A DNA stretch of 23,755 nucleotides, from the NCBI GenBank assembly GCA_022496185.1, contig WTXG01000431.1, forward strand, positions 1-23,755, read 5' to 3'. This document shows, piece by piece, positions 1-8,317 of this stretch; position 1 is the stretch's first letter; every line of letters begins with the position of its first letter. Source of the DNA: Multifurca ochricompacta (lineage: Eukaryota > Basidiomycota > Agaricomycetes > Russulales > Russulaceae). The position numbers and the translations under genes are program-made. Under the pieces are notes generated by a model. It searched no databases. It worked only from the letters and a program-made list of their open reading frames with translations, and was not told the DNA's origin.

Positions 1-2593
1 TAATCTTTTTGGGGAGACCATAGTGGCGGTATACATGATCCAGGTATAGTCTTGCCACTCCTTCAGCCGTGATCATCTCATTACAAGGTATGAACAGGGC
101 CGCCTTGGAACAATCATGGTCAGTGATCGTGAGGATGGTATCAAAGCCCGTGATTCAGGTAGTTTAATGATGAAGTCCATCGTGATGGTTTGGAAAGGAG
201 TTGACGATATGGGGTAATGGGATGCATCGGCAGGACTCTCAGGTGCGTATTCACTTTGTTTGCTTGACATGCTGCGCACCCTCGTATGTAGTTCTCAACA
301 TCCTTTTTCATGTTAGGCACCAGTAGTCACATTTGGCAAGGCATAAGTGTTGGCAATGCCAGGGTGGCCAGCAGAGGGGAGGTCATGGTGAAAATGGATC
401 ACCCCCTCTTAATGTTGTCGCCACCAGTGACAACAAGTTGATCTCCATCTTTCCACCAAAGGCCATCTATTTCTTTCAAATTATGCACATCGGCCATGAG
501 CGGCATAATTCCTGGTTCATATTTTGTGAAACTTGTGCCCACAGGTCCATGTCATGGAGGCTGACTATGGCGGTCTTCACAAACACTTCCTCTGGGAGAA
601 CAATGATGTTGTTATTGTCATCCTCTCCAGTATGCATGTCTGGCCTTTGTGATAACGCATCTGCTCTAGCATTTTGACTTCCCATGATGTGTTTCAGGGT
701 GAAATTATACTCTTCTAGTTCCAGAACTTCTCGCGCTACGTGTCGGCTGATTTTGTGAGGTTCCTTCCAATACAGCAAGTTGGAATGGTCGGTGTAGATG
801 ATGGTCTTATGGGGAGTTCCTGCCAGGTATGGCTGCCAGTGTCGCAATGCCTTGACAATGGCTAAGAGCTCTCTGTCCCAGATGTCATAGTTTCGTTCGG
901 CTGATGAGAAGGTTTCAGAGTAATACGCCACCGGGTGAAGTATCTGCATGACATCTCTCTGGTATAGTACCGCTCCATTTGCAAAGTGGGAAGCGTCTAC
1001 TTCCAATTCAAAGGGCAGCTCAGGTCGGGTTGAATGAGTACTGGTTCTGAGCCGACGATGTCTCTGATCTGCTCAAAAGCCCGCTGCTGTGCAGCTTCCC
1101 AATGCCATGGTACATCCTTCTTTAAGAGATCATTCAGTGGTCGTGCAATGTCTGAAAATCCCTTGACAAAGCGTCGGTAGAAGTTACAGAATCCAATGAA
1201 TGATCGGATGTCTTTGACGCAGGTTGGCACAGGCCATTCTCGGATCCTTGTACTTTAATGGGATCCATGCATACTTGTCCTTCCTCCAGAATAACTCCCA
1301 GATATTCAACACTCCGTTGTTCAAAGGAGCACTTGGCTGGTTTAAGGTATAGGTTGTGCTCGTGTAATATGTCTAGCACCTGGTGCACTCGTCTCGGTGA
1401 TGGTTTAAGTCATCTGGGGTAGCTACTAGGATGTTGTCCATGTAGACCATGACTTCACCAGTAAGAATGAGGTTGCGGAATATGTGGTTCATCATGGACT
1501 GAAACGTTGCCAGTGAATTTGTAAGGCCAAAGAACATGACATTTGGTCCAAACAACCCTTGATTTGTTTTAAATGCTGCTTTACATTGGTCACCTCTTTG
1601 ATCCTGACGTTGTTGTAGCCCCAGCATACATCCATTTTTGAAAAGAGGGACTTGCCCGCATGGTGTCAATGAGTTCAGAAATTAGCAGCAGGGGGTAGGC
1701 ATTCTTTATGGTGTATGTATTGATCTTTCAGTAGTCCTGGACAGGTCACAGCTTGCCATCCTTCTTTTTGATGAAGAAGAAGGGTGAGGCATACTGTGAC
1801 TTGGATGGTGAATATACCCCTTGGCCAGATGTTCTTCCAGGAATTCTGTGAGTGCAACCTGTTCAGACTGGGACAGTGGATAGATTTTGCAATCTATTGC
1901 AGCCGGTGTGTTGGGGAGAAGGTCAATGGCATGATCCCATGGTTGTTCCGGAGGAAAACGATGTGACTCCTCTTCGGAGAATACCTTCCAGTGTGCTGAT
2001 ACACGCTCGGCACTACGTCGTGGTAGGTCTTCTCACCCTGTCCTTGTGCTGCCTTCTGGGCCAGCTCTGATGCCTTGGTAACATAGCAGTAACCAGGGTC
2101 CTCCTCTGTACGCATGGCCCTTACTACTGGATGCCGAATGGTATAATCGTAGCCCAGCGATGTAATAATAGTTGGGTATGAGTCTTTATCCATTGTTGCG
2201 TTGGCCCAGTTTATTTTGGCTCAAAGGCAGCAAGCCATGGATACCCCAAAATAAGGTCTTCGTCTCCTAGGTCAGTAATCAGGAAGCGAATGGTCCTCTT
2301 ATCTCCCCAACTTGGACTTTAGATCATATAGTGGGTGATCTTGCCAGCACGATTGGCCATTCCATCAATATTCCAAATATTCTTTTCCTGGGGAAGTGCC
2401 AGCCTTCCCAGACCCATTGTTTTAATTAATCGTGGGTGAATGAAGTTGTCCATGGCTCCAGAGTCCACTAATATATCTCGGTCAGCTGTCCTCTGTGTAG
2501 TTTCAAAATGAACTGGTATTTTTAATGACTTGAATCGACTAGCATACACAGAGGTGACATGGAGTGCTTGTGCCCAGGCCGATGGGTTTGAGC
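1..2593 (-). pseudogene. pol pseudogene of element A (protease, RT, RNase H, partial integrase)
   Basis: Translation in shifting frames gives the domains of a Ty3/gypsy polyprotein in order. The retropepsin motif is DSGA near 2480. RT pieces lie at about 1870-1260, with FGLTNS and a YMDN box where B has YMDD. RNase H lies at about 1010-650, with EVDAS, DRELLA, TDHSN and ARADAL. Integrase begins below 300 with the DFI segment. The frame is broken in the protease-RT linker (stop near 2319), around 1700, near 1240 and near 1000, plus a TGA just after QDY in RT (about 1732). The YMDD to YMDN change and the breaks make it non-functional. It continues beyond the left edge. Confidence 0.9.
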
Positions 2594-3867
2594 CTAACAA
2601 AAATCCTTTTTCGCAAACACCTTCTCTACAAGATGGCGCACACTTCCTCACTCTCTTTCATCATGTTAGCCCATATATCCTGAGCTTTTTCTTCCTTCGA
2701 TCATTTGTCCACAGTGGGTGGGTTATTCTGAATGGGGGCTTCGCTGTGGTGGTCGCAGTGGCGACACGCACTCCCTTCTTGGGACAATCCTGGGACATAT
2801 GCCCTAGCACTTTGCAGCAAAACATTGTCCTTCTTTCATCAGCGTTTGTCGCTCATCCTCTGTGAGCGTTGCCTGGGCTTGCGCTCAGTCTGCAGAGGTG
2901 TCCATAGTGTTTGGATCCCTCTGGGCATGCTGGGCAGGCTTTACTCCAAAAGCAGCCTTCCATTGATCTCAAGTCTTTCCCTTTTTGGTGTCGACCCCAA
3001 AACGTGTTTGGAAGTCGAGATAATCCTGTTGTTGCCGTCGGGCGGTGTCGACCCAGCCATCCCAGTCATGGGGGTGGTGAAACTGGATTATATTTTTGAC
3101 TAGCAGGTTGGGCAACCCTTGTGAGAAGAGGTCCAGCATGGCCTCTTCATCTGTGTCATAGCCGGCCCTATTTGCCAGGCTTCTGAACTTGGTGACGTAC
3201 ACGTCTAGTTCTCCCTTCTCCATTCTAAGGGACTTTAATTCTCGGGCTGCCTTCTGTTTGGCCTGCCCATCCGTGAAGGCATCTTTGAACCGTTCGGCAA
3301 TGGTCTCCCAAAGACCTTCACTTGTGGTACGACGCCCACTTTTGACCTGTTCATTCAGCCACTCCAGCTGTTCCATGGTCCAATCGTCAACCGCATCCCC
3401 CCAAATCAGGGAAAGGAACAGATTGGCACGTTGGAATGGGTTGACAATCTGTGGGACGTCATTGTTACGACCCTACTCTTTTCCTAACCCTGTACACCAT
3501 GCCTGATTCCTTGCACTATCCTTGATCTCCTCCTTCTCTGGACCACTCTTTGATGCCCTTGGCCTGTTGCCTTGGGACCTTCCTTGATGCCTGTGGCCTG
3601 TGTGCCCAGGACCCTACCCTGATTCCTGTGACATTGTTCATAGGACTGACCTCCCATGCTGCCATTTACACCTAACCTGCTGGTAGTTAAGCTGCTACAC
3701 TGTTGGATGTACACCACCCTTCCTTGCTGCCTTGGCTTATGCCTTGGCCACTGCTCCTGACCCTGTCCCTGTGCTTGACACCCATAGGAACCCCTGACAT
3801 TGTCCCTGCCAATCTGACCAGTCCAGACAACTAGACGACTTTGGCTTGTACTTGACCCTCTGCCAAT

Positions 3868-3957
3868 CATGTGACTCCTGGCCATGTGACTCCTGGCCAT
3901 GTGACCCTTGGCCATGTGATCCTTGACCATGTGACTTTGGACCATGTGATCCCTGAC
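3868..3957 (+). repeat. Six tandem 15-bp units, each with an E-box, in the solo LTR
   Basis: Six consecutive 15-bp units each begin CATGTGA and fit CATGTGAYYCYTGRC with minor variation. The first two are identical. Every unit keeps CATGTG (CACATG on the other strand), an E-box core. The array lies about 320-410 bp upstream of the TATA box of this LTR. Confidence 0.9.
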
Positions 3958-4040
3958 CCTAATCACAGCATCTTCATCTGATCATTTACCCCTTTCTGAT
4001 CACATGGCCCATCTGGCTCATCATTCGCTTCTCTGATTCC

Positions 4041-4157
4041 TGTGGGAGTATTCCCACATCCACCCTGACTCCTTTGGGACCTGTTATCTCCCCATTTACC
4101 CCTGACCCTGGTGGGAATCCTCCCACACTGATATGACTCCTGTGGGGCTGTCCCACA
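4041..4157 (+). promoter_or_regulatory. Three related short hairpins upstream of the solo-LTR TATA box
   Basis: Inverted repeats with nearly the same stem occur three times: TGTGGGA/TCCCACA at 4041-4058 (loop GTAT), GTGGGA/TCCCAC at 4111-4126 (loop ATCC) and TGTGGG/CCCACA at 4141-4157 (loop GCTGT). A fourth, unrelated inverted repeat, TGATAAG/CTTATCA, lies at 4170-4190. They could be binding sites for dimeric regulators or remnants of a repeated promoter module. No function can be assigned from sequence. Confidence 0.6.
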
Positions 4158-4277
4158 TGATTATGCTTCTGATAAGGCTTATCCTTATCATGGACTATAT
4201 TTGACATCTTATCTGCTATTGGATGATAAGGACTCTGACCCTGTTCCTGATTAGCTACAAACCAGATCCCCATACAG

Positions 4278-4285
4278 TATATAAG
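4278..4285 (+). promoter_or_regulatory. TATA box of the solo LTR
   Basis: TATATAAG on the plus strand, in the same form as the LTR TATA boxes of elements A and B. It sets the likely orientation of the solo LTR and implies a start site near 4310. Confidence 0.6.
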
Positions 4286-4625
4286 ACCCTGTAGACAGTT
4301 TGTACAACCCTAGATTTGACCTCTTGTGCCTTCAGCCTAGAAGTCTTGAACCCCAATACATCAGAGACCTTTTTCCCCTTCCTTTGCGCCTTTGTGATCC
4401 CTGCAGGGAACCCCATTGCCTCTGGCAATGGGTGTGTACCCTTCCCTTTGAACCCCCTTGCCATCTCCTAGGGCTCCAGTGTGCTCAGTGTGTTTCCGGC
4501 ACAGCAACTGGACCCTGTCCCCACTTAACAGCCTTAGGGGATTAGCTCCCTCTGGCTGACTCATCCCATCTCTCTCTGTGCTTGGTTATAGCACCAACCC
4601 TTAATCCGTTCTGAGGCTAGACAGT

Positions 4626-4663
4626 AGCCTGGAGCCTAGCCTTACCAAGCTAGGCTCCTGGCT
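4626..4663 (+). other. Strong stem-loop near the 3' end of the solo LTR
   Basis: GGAGCCTAGC (4631-4640) pairs perfectly with GCTAGGCTCC (4649-4658) around the loop CTTACCAA. After one T-T mismatch, AGCC and GGCT extend the stem to 14 pairs. It lies about 60 bp from the LTR end, in what would be R/U5 of the transcript. A role in RNA 3' end formation or packaging is possible but unproven. Confidence 0.7.
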
Positions 4664-5379
4664 GAGGCAATGGACCCGTGTCGATCCGTGCATGTCGCAC
4701 ACAGAACGCCCTGCTGAGTGTAACAGTCATGGTTGAAGTTTTTAAAGGTCGTGAACTCCAACATGAACTTTTTGCTCTGCAAGCGGTCCCCAGTGAACGT
4801 CTGGGGCAACACTCCTGATAATCGTCCAGATGGGGGAGGGATGTTTGGTGGTGCCACCACTGGGGCTGGTGGGGCAGGGTTGGGAAGTTGGGCAGCAATG
4901 GTAGACATGGGCTGATGGAATGGGGTGACAGTATTTGTGGATTGTATCGATATCTGGGGAGTTGTCAAAGCAGGAGCTCTGAACGTGACAACTTCGGGTG
5001 CAACTGGAGACGTAGTCGCTGCTAATGCCGGTGCTTCTTCTTCACTGGGTTCTTCTATGTACTCCTCTGGTTCGGAGTCCATGACAATGGCCGGAGGGTT
5101 TTCTCTCCACGGGCCTAGTCCAAATTCGGGTGGGGCGGGTCCTGTAGTGACCCAAGAGTGTCGGCTTTCCGAGTATCGGATGCAATACCAAACTCTTCTC
5201 TTGTCGTCGTATTCTACCAGTTGGTATCTTCCGTTGTGATAGATGTAGTATCCAAACTTGGACTCGAAATCTTTCCAGGCGGCAGAGCCAAGTACTTGTT
5301 GTGAAAGATTATTCTCGTCTCTGTGTTCGATGAGTTCTTCGCGGAAGAGGGTCTGGCTGCGGCTGGAAGCCACTGTGAG

Positions 5380-5390
5380 AGACTCGACTT
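5380..5390 (-). other. Self-primer-type primer binding site of element A
   Basis: AGACTCGACTT on the plus strand lies 2 nt inside the LTR edge. The LTR of the same element carries its exact reverse complement at 5614-5624. Element B keeps the same 11-mer, spacing and partner. No tRNA-type TGG start is present at the site. It is read as the site where the 5' end of the transcript anneals to prime reverse transcription. Confidence 0.7.
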
Positions 5391-5392
5391 GA

Positions 5393-5928
5393 TGTTACAT
5401 CCGATGCGGGACGTTTCCACACAACTTGTGTGACAGTGCGTCATTTGTAATCGGATAAGAAACCAATAAGGCCTCTTGGAGTTAAATGGGAGGAGTCAAA
5501 GTCAAAGGGGCTGCTCCCTAAGATGATGTTAAGCGGAGAAGTGCCAAAAGCACTGAGACGAACGAGTCAGAGATCAAGGGGGCATCCAGAAGACAAGCAC
5601 CAATGTATTCAATAAGTCGAGTCTGAGGTCTACAGCATAGCTACAGTGGACTTATATATGTAATTGAGTGGGCATCTAAGAGATAAGAGATGTAGAGTCA
5701 GATGGGCCCAAATATATGAAAGCGGACGGCGTAAAGCCTGGCTTCTGATAGGGAACTAAGTAAGTGTCTGGTCATAAGATAAGAAGATAAGAGACAATCA
5801 TAGACAGACACAGCATCAATAGAGGTAAACACAGTCACGGGGAAGGGAGCAAGGCATGTGATGGATCCCAGGATGGGGACATGATCAAGAAGTGCAACAT
5901 AGGTGGTAAAGTGGGGTCCATACTGGGT
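5393..5928 (-). repeat. Truncated 5' LTR of element A
   Basis: The right end (in window orientation) starts TGTTACATCC just after the PBS, matching the TGTTACGTCC terminus of the B LTR. The TATA box, the self-primer segment and many blocks align with the B LTR. It lacks the last roughly 50 bp corresponding to the B terminus CGTAACA. At about 5928 it runs straight into repeat R1. Whether R1 inserted there or a deletion joined the two cannot be decided from this window. Confidence 0.85.
5614..5658 (-). promoter_or_regulatory. LTR promoter of element A: TATA box and predicted transcript start
   Basis: On the minus strand TATATAAG (5651-5658) lies 34 nt upstream of the A of AGACTCGACTT (5614-5624). 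That is the normal distance from a TATA box to a start site. The 11-mer at the predicted start is the partner of the PBS. Confidence 0.65.
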
Positions 5929-6400
5929 AGGGATCAGCAAGGGTTTTCATACCCGCGTGGGTAAGCGCCGCGGGTTTTGACGGGTACGGGTACGGGTATA
6001 CAACTCCCAACCCGCCAGAAACCCATACCCATGCAGCGGGTTTGGCGGGTATAAGTGGTCATCAGTCATTGACAAGATCAGCAGAAATGTAATGATAAAA
6101 TACATCTGTAGCAAACAAATGATAAGATTAAATTTGATGTATGCTACAGGGCTTCTGTAAATATATTCTAGTGTTATCCTATGAAATATCAAAGCAGATC
6201 AACGGTGTGATGTAAAATAAAAGTGTTATCAGTGATCCACTCTCTTGAAAATCATGATGCAACTGTTTTATTAACACGCGATCAATTCTGCCGGTCTGGC
6301 ACTATCTAAAATACACTCTAGACTACTTTAGACTATTCTATAATCTAATTACCAATTTATTTTACTGAAACAAGGCCCGCGTGTATCTACAGGCTGCATA
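5928..6400 (-). repeat. Repeat R1, copy 1 (CpG-rich end intact)
   Basis: The reverse complement of this stretch matches 16066-16381 (inner 5928-6243) and, more loosely, 15520-15780 (outer 6140-6400). The left end TAGGGATCAG is sharp and shared with copy 3. It carries GGGTAC runs and CGCG clusters followed by an AT-rich body. There are no TG/CA ends, terminal inverted repeats or coding potential, so the class is unknown. It replaces the missing end of the element A LTR. Confidence 0.8.
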
Positions 6401-6651
6401 GAGCAGCGACTACATTGCATCGCATGGACCAGCATATTGGTCTGATCTCCTTCCTATTAAGGAAGGTTGACTTAACAATCACGGCTTTGATTTTCCATTG
6501 GTCCGACAAGATTGTGATCACGCATAGATAACACAACAAAAACGCGTTCACAAATTAATTAGATACATAGAATATACATCTAAGATCTGACATATGATCA
6601 AATTACATCATTAAATGAGATAACGAGATAACGCGTTCATTTAATCTAGTA
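6401..6651. other. AT-rich spacer with no recognised feature
   Basis: I see no gene, clear repeat partner or RNA gene here. The stretch separates repeat R1 from the solo LTR at 6652 and is probably old repeat debris. Confidence 0.5.
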
Positions 6652-7256
6652 TGTTACGAACTACCCAGCGTACCAAACAGACGGCAAGACGTGGGGGACG
6701 CACAAGCAGTGACAGCAGCCGCGCGGGGTCCGCAAGGACATTGCCGGCTTAGTCATGATGTCCCACGCCGAAGTCCAGAAGACAGGATACGGCATGAGGT
6801 ACAGAAGCAGATCACATGACAGTAAGGTTTGATGCCTCGTGTACAGAAGGACCCTGAACCTTAGTTGACGTGAGAAGACAGTGGCGCTGGTTCTGATGGA
6901 AGGTTCCATAGTCACACGTCTAGAACCACAGGCGCCTAGATAGGCAGATAAGAACCCTGATGACTAAGCTAGTCCAGCATGTATATATACCCTAGCTAGT
7001 CTCGCTCAGATGGTTCCCCATCTTGAGCTTTTGTGTCAATCAGAAGCCTTGTGGACCTTTAACTTCCTTCCTTGCGTCTCACCACCCGAACTCGTCCCTT
7101 TGGTACTCGTCCTCTGTGACTTGTACACTGAGCCTGTGACTCTGGTAGACCCTGCGTCGGACTTATTGTCTTCCGCATCGACCCAAGATCGTCCCGACCT
7201 TGTCTCTGTGACCTAGCCGCCCGCACTCGATTGCGTATGCCCCTCTGAGCGTAACA
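6652..7256 (+). mobile_element. Solo LTR (605 bp), third LTR family
   Basis: It begins TGTTACGAAC and ends GAGCGTAACA, giving TGTTACG/CGTAACA inverted ends, with a perfect 5-bp duplication TAGTA at 6647-6651 and 7257-7261. TATATATA at 6982-6989 is a candidate TATA box. The box is palindromic, so plus orientation is only a guess. The interior shows no clear similarity to the A/B LTRs or to the 1263-bp solo LTR. The small open frames inside are not convincing genes. Confidence 0.88.
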
Positions 7257-7309
7257 TAGTAGCTGATATAGTACATCTAAAGTACAAGCCTGCACCATGC
7301 CTGTTCCAC

Positions 7310-7547
7310 AAAATGAAATAAAATAATAATGTAAATAAAGAATAAACTTAATATTCTGAACATAAATCAGCAATTATTGAGGGATCCTGAGTAGCCACAA
7401 ATGAACGCGTTGTATCCAAGTGCGTATCTCCTTGACCGGGATGGACCGGGCCGGGTGTCCAAAATGCGCGATGCAAGTAAAGAACTTGCACGCGTTTCAT
7501 TTTATGGGTAACCTGGGTATCAAAACAAATATCCAGGGGTTACCCCT
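7310..7547 (+). repeat. Repeat R2, copy 1
   Basis: It matches 15176-15470 in direct orientation: an AT-rich start, then a block beginning GGATCCTGAGTAGCCAC, a block with GCGCGATGCAAG and CTTGCACGCGTTT, and a shared end GGGGTTACCCCTG. It lacks the GGGTAC-rich middle present in copy 2. It has no coding content and its class is unknown. The remaining 7548-7696 is AT-rich with nothing recognisable. Confidence 0.8.
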
Positions 7548-7696
7548 GCCAATCACTATGCATTTGTCAATTATTTTTGCATTCTATGCGGTTATCTGAC
7601 AGGCTTTTCATCAATGTTCTATAACATCTATCTAATCATCTTTGTATATTGAGGTGGATTTTAGTTGCGCTTGTATAAAATTGAAACCAGAATAAT

Positions 7697-8286
7697 TGTT
7701 ACGTCCGGTGCGGGACGTTCCACACGACTTGTGTGACAGCGTTCGTTCGTTATCAGGTAAAAGACCAATAAGGTCCTTTGGAGTTCGTTATGAAAGAGTC
7801 AGAGTCAAAGAGGCTGTACTCTAAGACAATGTTGAGTGGAAAGTACCAGAAGTACTTGATGAGAGGGTCGAGTCAGAGCTTTCAAAGGGAAGTCCAGAAG
7901 ACAAGCACCGATGTATTCAATAAGTCGAGTCTGAGGTCTACAAGGTAGTTACAGTGGACTTATATACGTAATTCAGTGGGCGTCTATGAGATAAGAACAC
8001 GGAATCAAGTGGGTCCGAATATCCGAAAGCGGAGGGCGTAAAGCCTGGCTTCTGATAGGGAACTAAGTAAGTGTCCGATCGTAAGATAAGAGGATGACGA
8101 GATAAGAAGGGCAAACATAGGTAAACAGTGTATATACAAGTCCAAACAACAGTCACGGGGATGGGAGCAGTGCATGTGAGGGATCCCACGAAGGAGACGT
8201 GATGAGGAAGTGTAAAGTCGGTGGGCGAGTAGGATCTCTGTTGGGAAGGGTAAAGAAAATAGGGCTACTGGGCCCTGTTCGTAACA
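7697..8286 (-). repeat. 3' LTR of element B
   Basis: 590 bp with TGTTACG/CGTAACA inverted ends, nearly identical to the 5' LTR. The differences are A/G near 7994, G/A near 8081 and one extra base near 8096. It carries the same TATA box and primer-complement segment as the 5' LTR. Confidence 0.97.
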
Positions 8287-8300
8287 TCACCCTCCTTTCT
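8287..8300 (-). other. Polypurine tract of element B
   Basis: On the minus strand AGAAAGGAGGGTGA is directly next to the 3' LTR, 17 nt after the stop of the downstream ORF. Position and composition fit the plus-strand primer of an LTR retrotransposon. Confidence 0.75.
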
Positions 8301-8317
8301 GGTTCGAGCTGACCCAG

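Larger units (their letters stand above)
3463..4725 (+). mobile_element. Solo LTR (1263 bp) inside gag of element A
   Basis: It begins TGTTACGACC and ends GAGTGTAACA, so it has TGTTAC/GTAACA inverted ends. It is flanked by a perfect 5-bp duplication GTCAT (3458-3462 and 4726-4730). It splits the gag pseudogene cleanly. It has no coding content of its own; the short open frames inside it resemble nothing and overlap repeats. A TATATAAG box on the plus strand (4278-4285) suggests plus orientation. It is a different family from the A and B LTRs. It probably arose by recombination between the two LTRs of a full element. Confidence 0.93.
2594..5373 (-). pseudogene. gag pseudogene of element A, split by a solo LTR
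   Basis: Gag begins at 5373 with MASSRSQ and shares its N-terminal region (tyrosine-rich GYYIYHNGRYQ segment, then a proline-rich linker) and central retrotransposon gag domain with element B. It is open from 5373 to about 4731. There a 1263-bp solo LTR plus a 5-bp duplication interrupts it between Asp of NHD and Val of VPQIV, and it resumes leftward from 3457. On both sides of the insertion the B-like frame is preserved, so the insertion hit a gag that was still open there. The zinc-knuckle region (about 2900-2750) is damaged. The frame ends at a TAG (2594-2596), two codons after the Lys-Asp-Phe that also ends gag in B. Confidence 0.88.
1..5928 (-). mobile_element. Element A: decayed Ty3/gypsy chromovirus, cut by the window edge
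   Basis: This is a degenerate LTR retrotransposon read on the minus strand: 5' LTR remnant (5393-5928), PBS (5380-5390), gag (2594-5373) and pol (from about 2593 to beyond position 1). It aligns throughout with element B, the complete copy to its right. The left edge falls inside integrase, so the rest of pol, any downstream ORF and the 3' LTR are outside the window. Many frameshifts and stops break it. Another family's solo LTR interrupts gag, and repeat R1 abuts the truncated LTR. Its LTR and coding sequence differ from B at many sites, so it is an older and separate insertion. Confidence 0.93.

Noticed and set aside
3868..3957. CRISPR-like array
   Set aside because: The units are contiguous 15-mers without unique spacers, in a eukaryotic LTR.
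3484..4464. Open frames of 95-160 aa inside the solo LTR
   Set aside because: They read through the 15-bp tandem repeat and hairpins and resemble no protein; the flanking duplications show this is an LTR.
7010..7373. Open frames on both strands near 7010-7373
   Set aside because: They lie in the 605-bp solo LTR and the adjoining R2 repeat and have no recognisable motifs.
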